Shown here: piece by piece, positions 1 through 10,049 of the stretch | How the letters are laid out: each line of letters opens with the position of its first letter | Position numbering within the stretch: position 1 is the first letter of the stretch | Origin: Kineococcus rubinsiae | GTDB lineage: Bacteria; Actinomycetota; Actinomycetes; Actinomycetales; Kineococcaceae | Reading direction: 5' to 3' | Assembly: GCF_011839805.1 (NCBI RefSeq) | Contig: NZ_VWPY01000005.1 | Coordinates: 91,693-155,692, forward strand | DNA: 64,000 nt | Translations under genes and position numbers: made by a program | Notes under the pieces: model-generated | What the model was told of the DNA's origin: nothing | Database searches by the model: none | Seen by the model: the letters and a program-made list of their open reading frames with translations, nothing else

Positions 1-1
1 C

Positions 2-166
2 CTGGTCGCTGAGGGCATCGAGACCGCCGACCAGGCCGACGCCCTGGTGCGCCTAGGCGCCCGCCTGGGGCAGGGGTTCCACTACCACCGCCCTCAGCCA
101 CTGGCCGGACTGCTGACCACCGTGACCGGCTCGTTGCGGTCGCACGACGAACACTCGCAGGCGTAG
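2..166 (+). CDS. C-terminal end of an EAL-domain c-di-GMP phosphodiesterase (partial)
   Basis: The reading frame is open from the left edge and ends at TAG. It encodes 54 residues beginning LVAEGIETADQ, the conserved VAEGIE motif of the last part of an EAL domain, followed by GARLGQGFHYHRP, the usual end of the fold. The same motifs occur in the complete EAL protein at 14218. EAL domains hydrolyse cyclic di-GMP to pGpG. About 15 non-conserved residues follow the domain. Everything upstream, including the EAL catalytic motif, lies outside the window, so activity and any fused GGDEF domain cannot be judged. Confidence 0.85.
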   Translation: MVAEGIETADQADALVRLGARLGQGFHYHRPQPLAGLLTTVTGSLRSHDEHSQA

Positions 167-644
167 ACGGATCACCTGAGCTACCGCGGAAGCGATTCAC
201 TGCCTTCCGACCCTGAAGATGCTGCAATGGCGCACACCCACGTCGAATGCCCCGGACAGCCCACAGCTCGGAGCCGACCGAAGCCGCTGGCTGATCGGCG
301 ATAACCCACGAGCGGGAGGACGCTCGTCGTCGCGACTGCGCCAAGACGGCCTGCGGGTGCCGGACACCTGCACCGCTTCGGACTTCGACCACCCGCGCAG
401 AAAGCCAGCCAATTCCGTGACGCGCCGCTCGGTGGACTTCTTCACGCTGAGTTGCTGCCTAGCGCTGGCAAACAGTATTGGGTGCATCGCAGTCTGAGCC
501 TGGGGAAGGCCGCGCTCACGGCGCGATGCACCCCGAGCAGTTCGGCAGGCTCTCCCCAGTCAACATCCCCGCAGCTGGCTCAAGTCAAGTGATCTTCTGC
601 CGATGAACGTTCACGTCATCGCACCTGCTGTCAGGAGAGCCACC
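167..644. other. Intergenic region without a recognisable gene
   Basis: About 480 bases between the EAL gene end and the chemoreceptor start. Short open frames exist on both strands, but their predicted products are arginine-rich, low in family-like features and lack ribosome binding sites. The promoter of the downstream chemoreceptor presumably lies here, but I cannot pick out a convincing -35/-10 pair. Confidence 0.5.
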
Positions 645-2204
645 ATGTCCTTGTTCCGCCGCGACCCCGCGCCGACTCGATCCGCGGATGTGCGCACGCC
701 GCGGGATGTGGAGGCGCTCGAGCGGGTCCTCGTCGCCTTCGACGGGGGTGTCACGGACGCGCAGGACGCCAGGGTCAAGCTCACCGACGCCATGGTGGCC
801 GCGCTGGGCCTGGCGTACGGCGCCCGATGGGTGCCAGATGCAACCGGCCGACTGATCCTGGCTTACCAGACCGGTCGCCTGGCTGAGGTGGTGGATGCGG
901 CGATCGCCGGCACGGGGACGCTTGAGCCCGACCAAGGGCTGGTGGGGCAGGCGGCAACCAGCCAGCGCCCGATACTCGTCGACGCCTCGCCCGAGCAGAG
1001 CGGTGTCGGGGGCCACTGCATGCGGTGGCAGGCCGCCCAGCGCGCCGGGATGGTGGCTGGAGCGGCCGTGCCGATGATGGATGAGGGCGACGTCGTCGGG
1101 GTAATGGAGTTCTACAGCGATCACCGCCTCCCCCGCTTCGGCGACGAGAAGTGGCAGGCGATCGGGCGCATCGCGACGCTTGCGCGTCGCCAGGCTTTGG
1201 TGGCGGCAGCCTTGAACGAGACGCTCAACGACCGCGAAGCGGTCACCACCGTTGTCGCCGAGGTCAGTCAGGCCCACGACGAGGCGGGCGCGGTGCGCAC
1301 CGCACTGGAGACGGTGCGCACCGCCTTTGGCTGGGCCTACGGTTCGTTCTGGAGGTTGGATGAAGCGCAGAACGTGCTGCGCTTCGACCTGGAGTCCGGC
1401 TCGGCCGGCGAGGAATTTCGCAAGGTGACGCTGGCAGCGTCCTTTGCCGAAGGAGTGGGCCTATCGGGGCGTGCCTGGCGGGCCCGGGACCTGGTCTTCG
1501 TGCGCGACCTGGCGGAGGTCACCGATTGCGTGCGGGCCCCGGCCGCGCAGCGCGCCGGGGTCCGCTCGGGAGTGTGCTTCCCTGTCCTGGACGGCGATCG
1601 GGTAGTAGGTACGATGGACTTCTTCACCACCGAGAGCATCGAGCTGTCCACCTCGCGGGCCGCGGCCCTGCGCAATGTGGCTCAGCTGGTCTCTCAGCGC
1701 CTATCGGTAGTGCGCCGCACCACCGCCGACGCACGCAACGCGCAGCTGCTGTTGGAAACGGTCGCTCAGCTGCGCGAAGCCACCCTTGACGCCGGACGGG
1801 TCGCCGAGCAAGCCGCGGAGCGTTCAGCGGCGATGACCTCGGAGGTCGCCGAACTGGGGGCGGCCTCCAGCGCCATCGGTGACGTCATTCAGATCATCTC
1901 CAAGATCGCGGATCAGACGAACTTGCTCGCGTTGAACGCCACCATCGAAGCCGCCCGCGCCGGTGAGCTCGGGCGCGGCTTCGCCGTGGTAGCCAGCGAA
2001 GTCAAAGACCTGGCCCGCGAGACCGCCAGTGCCACCCAGCAGGTCGCCGAGCAGATCGCCGGCATCCAGGCCAGCAGCCAATCCGTTGCCAGCGGCATCG
2101 GTGCCACCAGTGAGATCATCAGCCGTCTGGACGTCGTGCAGACTCGCATCAACGACGTACTCGAGGAGCAGGTGCACATGGCCGCTGCGTTCGAGCAGCA
2201 CTGA
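645..2204 (+). CDS. Soluble methyl-accepting chemotaxis protein with two GAF domains
   Basis: The 519-residue product has no membrane segment. Residues about 25-165 and 200-350 are two GAF sensor domains, and residues about 370-519 are an MCP signalling region containing the hairpin-tip motif [20 protein letters not shown] near residue 420, followed by [11 protein letters not shown]. Such cytoplasmic receptors feed the CheA/CheW chemosensory array. ATG at 645 is chosen because AGGAG lies seven bases upstream; an in-frame ATG at 603 lacks a site. The arm after the hairpin tip is short, ending [13 protein letters not shown], so the C-terminal methylation helix may be truncated. No che genes are nearby, so it must pair with components elsewhere. 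Confidence 0.9.
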   Translation: MSLFRRDPAPTRSADVRTPRDVEALERVLVAFDGGVTDAQDARVKLTDAMVAALGLAYGARWVPDATGRLILAYQTGRLAEVVDAAIAGTGTLEPDQGLVGQAATSQRPILVDASPEQSGVGGHCMRWQAAQRAGMVAGAAVPMMDEGDVVGVMEFYSDHRLPRFGDEKWQAIGRIATLARRQALVAAALNETLNDREAVTTVVAEVSQAHDEAGAVRTALETVRTAFGWAYGSFWRLDEAQNVLRFDLESGSAGEEFRKVTLAASFAEGVGLSGRAWRARDLVFVRDLAEVTDCVRAPAAQRAGVRSGVCFPVLDGDRVVGTMDFFTTESIELSTSRAAALRNVAQLVSQRLSVVRRTTADARNAQLLLETVAQLREATLDAGRVAEQAAERSAAMTSEVAELGAASSAIGDVIQIISKIADQTNLLALNATIEAARAGELGRGFAVVASEVKDLARETASATQQVAEQIAGIQASSQSVASGIGATSEIISRLDVVQTRINDVLEEQVHMAAAFEQH

Positions 2205-2294
2205 GGTTCGACCGTACTGCGCGTCGGCGGCAACCCTCCTGGTCCGCACAGCTAGTCCTCCTGGCTCGCGTGCCACACAACATCCTGCAGCCGC

Positions 2295-2783
2295 TCACGG
2301 TGCGGGCCAGTCCCACGCTGACTCATCGCTGAGCTTGTTCCGGCCCGCGCCGACGACCTTGAGCAAGAGCCGGTTCAGCTCAGCGCCTTCCGCAGTGGTC
2401 AGTCCTGCGTCCTTCAGGTCGTTGCTCGAGGTTGCCACGGCCCACGCCATCTGGAGTGCATGGCGGCCTTCGTCGGTGATCTGCACCGGGTTGCGGCGCC
2501 CGCGCACGCGGGCGCCGGTGCGCTGGAGCAGCCCGCGCCGTTCCAGCCCGTCGAGCAGAGGGGCGATGCTTTGCGGTCGCAGCAGCACGGCGCGGGCCAG
2601 ATCGGCCTGGGACATCTGCCCGGTGATGTCAAGCTGGGCGAGTACGCCGAAGTGAACCGGGTGCAGCTCCTGAGGAGCCAGGCGCTCGGAAAGACGCTGC
2701 CCCAGGAAGCGGGCGACGCGCACCACGTTCCATGTCACGACCTCGTCCAGCTCGGCCTCCGTCAACGCCTCATGGTCATCCAC
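2295..2783 (-). CDS. MarR-family transcriptional regulator
   Basis: The 162-residue product has the MarR winged-helix layout: an N-terminal dimerisation helix (ELDEVVTWNVVRVARFLGQ), a recognition region (MSQADLARAVLLRPQSIAPL) and a wing with RGRRNPVQITDEGR. MarR proteins are dimeric repressors, often released by small aromatic ligands or oxidation. GTG at 2783 is chosen because GCGAGGA precedes it at suitable spacing; a longer frame reaches 2930 without a site. It is divergent from the flavin-type reductase gene at 2854 across a 70-base gap, so that operon and itself are its likely targets. The ligand is unknown. Confidence 0.87.
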   Translation of the reverse strand: MDDHEALTEAELDEVVTWNVVRVARFLGQRLSERLAPQELHPVHFGVLAQLDITGQMSQADLARAVLLRPQSIAPLLDGLERRGLLQRTGARVRGRRNPVQITDEGRHALQMAWAVATSSNDLKDAGLTTAEGAELNRLLLKVVGAGRNKLSDESAWDWPAP

Positions 2784-2853
2784 ACGTCCATCCTCGCAGC
2801 GCTTGCCTTCCCTCTTGGGTTGCAGAGGCCTGCTAGTCGGGTGAGGCTGAGGC

Positions 2854-3351
2854 ATGGCCACCACTGAGCACGACGACCGCCAGCACATCGCCGACCTCGT
2901 CAGCAACGCCAAAGTGGCGATGCTGACCACGATGACGCCCGAGGGCCGCCACGTCAGTCGCCCGATGGCTCTGCAGGAGGCCGAATTCGACGGAGACTTG
3001 TGGTTCTTCGCCTACGAGGACTCCGCCAAGGCGACACAGGTCGCCGCTGACCCCGAGGTTGGCGTTTCCTTCACCGACGCCAAAAATCACTCGTGGACCT
3101 CGATCACTGGTCGAGCCCGGGTCGTGCACGACCGCACCAAGGCAGAGCAGCTGTACACACGGGTGCTCAAGGCTTGGTTTCCCGACGGCCTCGACACCCC
3201 GGGCTTGGTGCTGATCAAGATCGAGGCCGACACGGCGGAGTACTGGGAGGCGCCCAGCAGCACGACCGCCTTCGTCCTGGGCAACCTCCGCGCGGCGGTC
3301 ACCGCGAACCCGGCGAAGGACCCGATCACCAACAAGACCGTCGAGCTGTGA
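2854..3351 (+). CDS. Pyridoxamine 5'-phosphate oxidase-fold protein (general stress protein 26 type)
   Basis: The 165-residue protein has the split-barrel FMN-binding fold seen in general stress protein 26 and F420/FMN oxidoreductases: an N-terminal helix (HIADLVSNAKVAMLTTM), the strand motif GRHVSRPMALQE, DLWFFAYEDSAKATQVAADP and the C-terminal EYWEAPSSTTAF typical of GSP26. Members bind FMN or related cofactors and act in redox or stress defence, but the substrate cannot be read from sequence. It is divergent from the MarR gene and overlaps the next gene by four bases, so it is translationally coupled to it and probably MarR-regulated. Confidence 0.88.
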   Translation: MATTEHDDRQHIADLVSNAKVAMLTTMTPEGRHVSRPMALQEAEFDGDLWFFAYEDSAKATQVAADPEVGVSFTDAKNHSWTSITGRARVVHDRTKAEQLYTRVLKAWFPDGLDTPGLVLIKIEADTAEYWEAPSSTTAFVLGNLRAAVTANPAKDPITNKTVEL

Positions 3352-4103
3352 CCGCGCGTTCCGCCGAGCCCGACGCCGCCGACGCCGAGCTCCCCGGGCA
3401 CCGCGTCGAGCTGCGCCACGCCCGGTTGCTGGTCCTGGGAGCCAACGGGCCCACCGGCCGGCATCTGGTCCGACAGGCTCTGGGCCGCGGCTACCGCACA
3501 CACGCACTGACCAGGCACCCGGAGACGTTCCCGATCCACCACGACCGGTTGGACGTCATCGCCGGCGACGCGACCGACGAGAGCACCATCGACGCGGTTG
3601 TCGCCGACAGCGACGCAGTCGTCTGCACCATCGGGACGTCCTTCACCCGGCACCCGGTTCGGGTGTACTCCGCTACTGCACACCAGCTGGTCGAGGCGAT
3701 GCGTCGCCACGACAAGCGGCGTCTGGTGGTGGTCACTTCCGCAAGCCTGACCCCCTCTGACCAGTCGGGGCGCACTGTGGGCAAGGCGTGTCGAAGCCTC
3801 ATGCGCAACTACGTCGGCAAGACCGTGTATGACGACATGGCCGAGATGGAGGCTTTGGTCTCCGTCAGCGGCCTGGACTGGACGATCGTGCGCCCACCAG
3901 GTCTGACCGATGAGGCGGGTGCCGGGTACGCGGTCGAGGAGACCGAGGTGAAGGGTGGGTTCTGCTCACGCGAGGATCTCGCCGCGATGCTGCTGGACCA
4001 ACTACAAGACGATCGTTTCCTCCGGAAAGTGGCCGCCGTGGCTACCCCCGGCTTGCGAGTCGGCGCCCTGCACATGCTGAGGCATGAGGTACTCAAGCGC
4101 TGA
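3348..4103 (+). CDS. NAD(P)H-binding NmrA-like short-chain reductase
   Basis: The 251-residue product carries the nucleotide-binding motif LLVLGANGPTGRHLV near residues 28-42 (GxxGxxG of the atypical SDR/NmrA group), an acidic segment (DVIAGDATDE) that usually follows strand 3, and the WTIVRPPGLTDE motif common to this family. Such proteins act as NAD(P)H-dependent reductases or redox sensors. The GTG start overlaps the stop of the upstream gene (GTGA), giving a two-gene operon with the PNPOx-like protein, presumably controlled by MarR at 2295. An in-frame extension upstream overlaps the preceding gene and is rejected. Confidence 0.85.
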   Translation: MTARSAEPDAADAELPGHRVELRHARLLVLGANGPTGRHLVRQALGRGYRTHALTRHPETFPIHHDRLDVIAGDATDESTIDAVVADSDAVVCTIGTSFTRHPVRVYSATAHQLVEAMRRHDKRRLVVVTSASLTPSDQSGRTVGKACRSLMRNYVGKTVYDDMAEMEALVSVSGLDWTIVRPPGLTDEAGAGYAVEETEVKGGFCSREDLAAMLLDQLQDDRFLRKVAAVATPGLRVGALHMLRHEVLKR

Positions 4104-4739
4104 CCGCCTGCACAGCGTGAACCTTCACGCAAGCTATCCAGTCTGACCCGACTGGTGGAAAGCCGCGCTGATGGCCGGGCCGTCACAGACGACCCGACGC
4201 TTGGGGACTCGCGCACGCGGTATGGGTTACGCCGTTACAGCAAATGTCGACCTACCCGTCCACATCGGGCTGCTGAGCATCCGCGACGGCTCCGCCCGAG
4301 ACATGCGCGGTCGGTTCGGCCACCACCGCGCTGCTAGTCCAGCCGTGCTGAAGCGCTGTCTTGCGTTCCCTGCCAAGCAGGGCTACCACGCAACAGCGAT
4401 CCACTCGGCCATCGCCTTGCCTTCGCTTCGGGCCATGATGTAGGTAAGACATGACAGGCCGCGCCGCCTCCAAGGACACGGAGGTAGCGCCTGCATGCAG
4501 TGCTCGAGCCCAAGCATGACCCGGCGCCTCGGCGCCTGGCGCGACGTCCTCCTCGCCGACACTGTCGACTTCACGTCGGCTACTCCCCTCTCACCGCCTC
4601 ATGTGCACCACGTCAGGTCCCGTACTGGCCTCAGGATCTGCCATCGCATGGCCGATGAGACCTGAATGGCGGAGCAAGTCGTCTCCACCGCCTGTCGAGA
4701 ACCCCCGGGCAAGGAAGGTTCCCGACTCAGGAGTCAGAC
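4104..4739. other. Intergenic region without a recognisable gene
   Basis: About 640 bases. Several frames of 60-130 codons are open on both strands, as is usual in high-GC DNA, but none has a family-like product or a good ribosome binding site. The stretch upstream of 4740 should contain the promoter of the subtilase operon; I do not see an unambiguous promoter. Confidence 0.45.
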
Positions 4740-6473
4740 ATGGCGATGGATCGCTCAGTGCGGTGGGGTTGCACCCGCAGAACTGCCGTAGTGGCGCTGG
4801 TAGGGGCTCTCGGGTTCCCCCTGCTCTCTGCCACCCCGGCCCTCGCGGGGCCGGCCCCAGCACCCAAGCCCCCCAAGGGGGTCACGGTCATGCAGGACCA
4901 GTGGGGTGACCCGGTGGCGGACAAGGTCTCCAAGGCGCTCGACGGGAGGTACCAGGCCGACAAGGACCCCGGCTCGCTGTTCACGGTCACGACCGCGATC
5001 GGCGCCCGCAAGGTCTGGGGGCAGAAGGACGCCGCCGGGCGGGCGCTGACCGGCCAGGGCGTGACGGTCGCACTGCTGGACTCCGGTGTCGCCCCAGTCA
5101 AGGGCCTGGACGGGGCTGGCAAGGTCGTCTACGGCCCCGACCTCTCCCTGGAGAGCGGCAGCACGGCCCTGCACGACCTCGACACGTTCGGTCACGGCAC
5201 TCACCTCGCGGCGATCATCGCCGGCGAGGACGTGGTGGATCACGACCCCGTGAGCGGCGAGCCGAAGGGCACCAAGCCCTCCGATCAGCTGGGCGTCGCG
5301 CCGGACGCGACGCTTCTTCCGCTCAAGCTCGCAACGGCCAACGGCAGCACGGACGTCAGCCAGGTCATCGCCGCCCTCGACTGGGTGAGCCAGCACGCGC
5401 ACGACAACGGCGTGAACGTCCGCGTCGTCAACCTGTCGTTCGGCACCGACTCGCTCCAGCCGTACCAGCTCGACCCCCTCGCGGCCGCCGCCGAGAACGC
5501 CTGGCGCCACGGCATCGTCGTCGTCGTCTCCGGCGGCAACGAGGGCCAGCAGGCCTTCCGCCTCACCGACCCGGCGATGGACCCTTACGTCATCGCCGTG
5601 GGCGCCTCGGATCCGAACCTGACCGTCGGGGGCTGGAAGACGCCCACCGTTGCGGCGTTCACCAACACCGGCACCGCGGAGCGTCACGTGGACCTCCTCG
5701 CGCCCGGCAAGTCGATCACATCGCTGCGCGACCCCGGCTCCTCGGTCGACCAGCAGCACCCGGAGGGCCTGGTGTCCGGCGACGCGAGCACCCGACTGTT
5801 CCGCGGCAGCGGCACGTCTCAGGCCGCCGCGGTGGTCAGCGGGGCGGCTGCGCTGCTCGTGCAGGCCAACCCGTCGCTGACCCCCGATCAGGTCAAGGCG
5901 GCCCTCGTGGGCACCGCGACCCCGCTGGCCGGCGTGCCCGCCGTCTCCCAGGGCGCTGGTCAGCTCAACGTGGAGGCGGCCGTCGGTCTCGTCCGCGCGG
6001 CGCTCAAGGTCGGGCCGGCGCAGACGGCGCTGAAGGCGGCCGTGCAGCGGTTCCCGGTCTCGACCGGCACCGGCTCGCTGGAGGCGGCCCGCGGTGGGGC
6101 CAACCTCGTTGACCTCGCCTCCGGCACGGTCCTCAGCGGTGAAGTGGACGTCCAGGGCCGGCCGTTCCGGTCCGCTTCGTGGGCGAAGCTCTCCGCGGCC
6201 GGGACCGCGTGGACCGGCGGGGTCTGGAACTCCGCGCGCTGGAGCGGTGACGGCTGGGAGTCCGCGCGCTGGAGCGGCTCGGCGTGGCAGTCGGCCCGCT
6301 GGTCCTCGGCCCGGTGGTCCGCCGACGGCTGGTCGTCGGCGCGCTGGAGCGACAGCAGCTGGGACTCCGCGCGGTGGTCGTCGGCGCGCTGGAGCGGCGC
6401 CAACTGGGACTCTGCACGCTGGAGCGACAGCAGCTGGGACTCCGCGCGCTGGTCTTCGGCGCGCTGGAGCTGA
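4740..6473 (+). CDS. Secreted S8 subtilisin-like serine protease with C-terminal SARWS repeats
   Basis: The 577-residue product starts with an export signal (basic [14 protein letters not shown], small-residue ATPALA cleavage site near residue 36). The peptidase domain shows the subtilase triad: Asp114 in VALLDSG, His152 in GHGTHLA and Ser360 in SGTSQAA, with oxyanion Asn267 in SGGNEG. From about residue 493 to the end the protein is a tryptophan-rich tandem repeat containing ten SARWS units with short variable spacers such as GDGWE and DSSWD. No sortase motif or membrane helix follows the repeat. The gene is followed after eight bases by a membrane GGDEF-EAL protein, so they form an operon. 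The role of the repeat, perhaps surface attachment or self-assembly, is inference. Confidence 0.92.
   Translation: MAMDRSVRWGCTRRTAVVALVGALGFPLLSATPALAGPAPAPKPPKGVTVMQDQWGDPVADKVSKALDGRYQADKDPGSLFTVTTAIGARKVWGQKDAAGRALTGQGVTVALLDSGVAPVKGLDGAGKVVYGPDLSLESGSTALHDLDTFGHGTHLAAIIAGEDVVDHDPVSGEPKGTKPSDQLGVAPDATLLPLKLATANGSTDVSQVIAALDWVSQHAHDNGVNVRVVNLSFGTDSLQPYQLDPLAAAAENAWRHGIVVVVSGGNEGQQAFRLTDPAMDPYVIAVGASDPNLTVGGWKTPTVAAFTNTGTAERHVDLLAPGKSITSLRDPGSSVDQQHPEGLVSGDASTRLFRGSGTSQAAAVVSGAAALLVQANPSLTPDQVKAALVGTATPLAGVPAVSQGAGQLNVEAAVGLVRAALKVGPAQTALKAAVQRFPVSTGTGSLEAARGGANLVDLASGTVLSGEVDVQGRPFRSASWAKLSAAGTAWTGGVWNSARWSGDGWESARWSGSAWQSARWSSARWSADGWSSARWSDSSWDSARWSSARWSGANWDSARWSDSSWDSARWSSARWS
6219..6473 (+). 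repeat. In-gene tandem repeat coding for the SARWS tail
   Basis: About 255 bases of imperfect repeats built on a TCCGCGCGCTGGAGC-like core, repeated ten times with spacings of 15 or 33 bases. The period is a multiple of three, so copy-number change would keep the protein in frame and alter tail length. Confidence 0.85.
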
Positions 6474-6481
6474 CGAGCACC

Positions 6482-9037
6482 ATGTCGACACCTGCGTCTC
6501 GCAGGACCGGCGCCCTCGCGGCCGGCCTGGCGCTCATCGCCGCCGGGCTGGTCGCGACGGTCCCCGCCGTTCCTCTCCTCGTGCTGCCGCTGCCGGGGCC
6601 CGCTTGGGCGCTCACGGTGGTGCTGGCGGCGCTGTTCCTGGCCGCGGAGCTGCTCCTGCTGCATGTGGAGGTGCGCTCGCAGGCGTACTCCCTCACCCTC
6701 GCCGGCATCCCGCTGGTGATCGGGCTGCTCGTCTGTGCTCCCTGGCAGCTGGTGATGGCCCGGCTCGCGGGGTCAGCCCTGGCCTTCGCTGTCCAGCGGT
6801 CGTCGGTGCTCAAGGCGGGGTACAACCTCTCCGCCTACGCTTTCGAGGTCGCCGCGGGCTTGGCGCTGCTGCACCTGCTCCTGACTCCCTCGACCTCGCT
6901 CATAGTCGCCACCGCCTGGTTCTGCGGCCTGGTCGTGCTCTTCATCGACCAGCTGATGAGTCTGTCGGTGTGCCAGGTCATCCGCTGGCACCAGGGGCCG
7001 CTGTCGACGCGCCAACGCGCGGAGGTTCACCTCCCCGCCGTCGTGATCAGCTGCCTCGCGACCGCGAGTTCCTACGGACTTCTCCTGCTCGCCTTCGACG
7101 GCCTCGTGGGGGCTTTCGTCGTGGCTTTCCTCGTCGCCGGGTCGTCCCTGACGTACCGCCACTACCGGGTGCTGCACCGGCGTCACCGGTCGCTAGCTCA
7201 TGTGCACGACTTCATCCGGCTCAGCGAGAGCGACGAGGATCTCGACGAGCTCACTCGTCGCATGCTCGAGCAGGCTCGCACCCTCATGCGCGCCGAGGTC
7301 GCCGAACTCACGGTTCACGACACCGACCGTTTCGTGCGGCTGCGGGTCCAGGACGACGACCGCCCCCACGCGGCTCCCGCCCCTGCGGACGCGGCGACGG
7401 CCCTCACCGTCGCGGATGGCCCGGTCTTGCGTTCGCGGCGGACCCGCGACCCGGCGGCTCGGGCCTGGCTGCAGGCGTCTGGGTTCCGCGACGCGGTCGC
7501 GGTGCCCTTCGCCGCGCTGGACGGGCGGGCCGGAGGAACGCTCACCGTGGCAGACCGCATCGAGGGCACTGGCTCCTTCACCGCCGAAGACGTCACCCTG
7601 CTCGAGACGCTCGCCGGTCACCTCGCCGTGGCGCTGAACAGCCGTCGCCGCCACGAGCGGCTGCACTACGAAGCCACCCACGACGTGCTCACCGGGCTCG
7701 GCAACCGCGCACTGCTCACCGCGGCCATCACTGCGGTCACGGGCGGCGACGCGCGCGAAGACGTCGCGCTGCTCCTGTTGGACCTCGACCACTTCAAGGA
7801 CGTCAACGACACCCTCGGCCACCACGTCGGTGACGCCCTGCTGCGCGCCGTGGCTGACCGGTTGATGGCGGCCCTGCCTCCCTCCGCCACGGTCGTGCGG
7901 CTCGGCGGTGACGAGTTCGCCGTGCTGCTGCCGGACGTCACCGAGCTACCGGGAGGCCGCGCCCGCAGGCGGCACGGCAGCGACCGCAGGAGTCGCGAAG
8001 AAGCGGTGACGGCACTAGCCGTGCAGATCGCTGCCACCCTCGCGGCACCGGTGCCGCTGCCCGAAGCGGTTCTGACGACCCGCGCCAGCGTGGGTGTCGC
8101 GCTGGGTTGCGGCGAGGCCGACGCCACGGCTTCCACCCTGCTGCGCCGCGCCGACACCGCCATGTACGCCGCCAAGGCCGGACAGATCGCCGTCGTCCTC
8201 CACACTCCCGCCCTGGACCAGGGTCGTCTCGAGCGCCTGGCCCTGCTCGCCGACCTCCGCGTCGCGCTGGAGCAGGACCAGCTGCAGGTCCTCTACCAGC
8301 CGAAGCTGAACCTCGCCGCCGGCCGCACCACCAGTGTCGAGGCGCTGGTGCGCTGGCAGCATCCCCGGCTGGGGACCTTGAGCCCAGACATCTTCATCCC
8401 GCTCGCCGAAGCCAACGGACTCATCCCCCGCCTGACACAGATCGTCCTGGCCGAGTCGCTACGGCAGTGCGCCGCGTGGCGTGCAGCCGGTATCGACCTG
8501 TCCGTCGCCGTGAACCTCTCCGCGGCGACCGTGAACGACCCGTCGCTGCCGGAGCAGATCAGTACCGCCCTGCTCACCGCCGGTCTCCCGCCATCGAAGC
8601 TGACCCTGGAGATCACCGAGAGCGCGGTGATGAACGACCCCGAGCGCGCCGCGGCCATCCTCGAGCGGATCGCCGCCATCGGGGTCACCCTGTCCCTCGA
8701 CGATTTCGGAACCGGCTACTCGAGCCTGTCTTACCTGCAACGTCTCCCCGTCGCGGAAGTCAAGATCGACCGGTCGTTCACCGCTGTGCTACGCGCCGAC
8801 CAGCCCAACAGCCAGATCCTCGTGCGGGCCGTGATCAACCTCGGCACCAGTCTCGGCCTGCGGGTCGTCGCGGAGGGCGTCGAGGACGCTGCGACCTTGA
8901 AGCTGTTGCGGAAGCTAGGATGCCATGTGATTCAGGGCTACCACGTCGCGCGGCCCCTCACCCCCGCCAATATTGTCACCCACCTTCACGAGCAGCACGC
9001 AAACTTCTCCCCGCGATTGCGTTCCGTCCCCGCCTGA
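6482..9037 (+). CDS. Membrane-anchored GAF-GGDEF-EAL bifunctional c-di-GMP protein
   Basis: The 851-residue product has an N-terminal membrane region of roughly seven hydrophobic segments (residues about 10-225), a GAF-like domain (about 240-395), a GGDEF domain with intact LGGDEF near residue 475, and an EAL domain (about 590-845). The EAL motifs are complete: [21 protein letters not shown] and VAEGVE. The residues before GGDEF do not form the RxxD inhibition site. It can be expected to make and/or degrade cyclic di-GMP at the membrane. ATG at 6482 follows the subtilase stop by eight bases; a longer frame would overlap the repeat-coding end of the subtilase. The linkage suggests the integral membrane sensor and the secreted protease act together. 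Confidence 0.9.
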   Translation: MSTPASRRTGALAAGLALIAAGLVATVPAVPLLVLPLPGPAWALTVVLAALFLAAELLLLHVEVRSQAYSLTLAGIPLVIGLLVCAPWQLVMARLAGSALAFAVQRSSVLKAGYNLSAYAFEVAAGLALLHLLLTPSTSLIVATAWFCGLVVLFIDQLMSLSVCQVIRWHQGPLSTRQRAEVHLPAVVISCLATASSYGLLLLAFDGLVGAFVVAFLVAGSSLTYRHYRVLHRRHRSLAHVHDFIRLSESDEDLDELTRRMLEQARTLMRAEVAELTVHDTDRFVRLRVQDDDRPHAAPAPADAATALTVADGPVLRSRRTRDPAARAWLQASGFRDAVAVPFAALDGRAGGTLTVADRIEGTGSFTAEDVTLLETLAGHLAVALNSRRRHERLHYEATHDVLTGLGNRALLTAAITAVTGGDAREDVALLLLDLDHFKDVNDTLGHHVGDALLRAVADRLMAALPPSATVVRLGGDEFAVLLPDVTELPGGRARRRHGSDRRSREEAVTALAVQIAATLAAPVPLPEAVLTTRASVGVALGCGEADATASTLLRRADTAMYAAKAGQIAVVLHTPALDQGRLERLALLADLRVALEQDQLQVLYQPKLNLAAGRTTSVEALVRWQHPRLGTLSPDIFIPLAEANGLIPRLTQIVLAESLRQCAAWRAAGIDLSVAVNLSAATVNDPSLPEQISTALLTAGLPPSKLTLEITESAVMNDPERAAAILERIAAIGVTLSLDDFGTGYSSLSYLQRLPVAEVKIDRSFTAVLRADQPNSQILVRAVINLGTSLGLRVVAEGVEDAATLKLLRKLGCHVIQGYHVARPLTPANIVTHLHEQHANFSPRLRSVPA

Positions 9038-10049
9038 CCGGCTCCGCCGCGACCGCGATTCTTGACGCAACCGTGCGCAACCACTGACGTAGGCCAAGAT
9101 CGATGCCACACCTGTCTGCAACACGAGCGGCACACCGGTCACGGCAGTGCAGGCAATCCTCAGTCACACCGTTCAAAGGGGATGTACCCCACGCGCCGTC
9201 CACCGGGTCGTAGCCGCCGCCGAACTTAGAAGGGCGAGACGCACGTCCCCGCCGGCCGTGGCGCTCCTCGCGCGCAGCGCGCAGCAGCACACAAGGGCGG
9301 CTCACATCGACTCAAGATTCGTGCAGTCTACGACGACCGCGATAGCGCGACTGGGTCAGCCACCTCACCTCGACGACACGTCGGTTGACCACGACCCGCA
9401 GCGGCCGACAGCCAAGGCTGTCGATACAGCGTCCGCGCGTTGCCTGGGGCAGCAGCCACCCCGCTGGGGTTTTCGGTCGCTCCGACCGCGTAGCCAATTT
9501 CGTTCCTACAGTGAGCTTGGGGTGCTATCAACGGCACAAGCACCTGAGCCGATGAGAAAGGCGCCGGAACCTGAGCGGACAACGCGGCGAAGAGTTCCTG
9601 ATCAGCCTGTTGCAGAAGCACGTTCTGACACGCCGCCGCCGGCCGCGCCATGAGGAACTACGACTGACCATGCTCACCTGGGGCAGAACCACGGATTCCT
9701 GGCGGCGACGTCAAGACACGCTCGGTCGACTAACGGTAATGATCGCCAGACACGTCACCGAGCCGCTCACGCAGCCTGATCGCCCCTTACCGACGGGATC
9801 AACCGGACCGTGGACAGACCCGAGTGTTGGTGGCGCGTCGAGTCTCTGCAGACCCCATGTCACATCGCACCGATCCGTCCGGTTGATCAACCTCCGTGCC
9901 CTCAGTGCCGAGCGTCCGGCGCCGTGCGCGGCGGCAGTCCCTCTGGAGAGCTACTGCGCGTGCCCGCTGCAGGGCGACGACGGGCAGGCGGGGGGCTGTC
10001 TAGCGTTTCGGGTGTGCGCAGCGGGGTGCTGCGACGAGAGGAGAGCATC
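9038..10049. other. One-kilobase region without a recognisable gene
   Basis: Open frames of 60-170 codons occur on both strands, but their products are arginine- and proline-rich without family features, and none has a convincing ribosome binding site. The last 60 bases contain the site and probably the promoter for the CPBP protease at 10050. It may be decayed coding DNA; I cannot identify an ancestor. Confidence 0.45.

Noticed and set aside
4755..6491. 578-codon minus-strand frame opposite the subtilase
   Set aside because: The subtilase triad and repeat tail are on the plus strand; the antisense product has no domain and arises from GC-rich codon structure.
6094..7833. Long arginine/proline-rich frame on the plus strand over the GGDEF-EAL gene
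   Set aside because: It is the shadow of the real gene at 6482 in another frame; codon bias and the product composition are typical of out-of-frame GC-rich reading.
9147..9653. 168-codon plus-strand frame in the 9-10 kb gap
   Set aside because: No ribosome binding site, no family feature and a low-complexity product; retained only as gap description.
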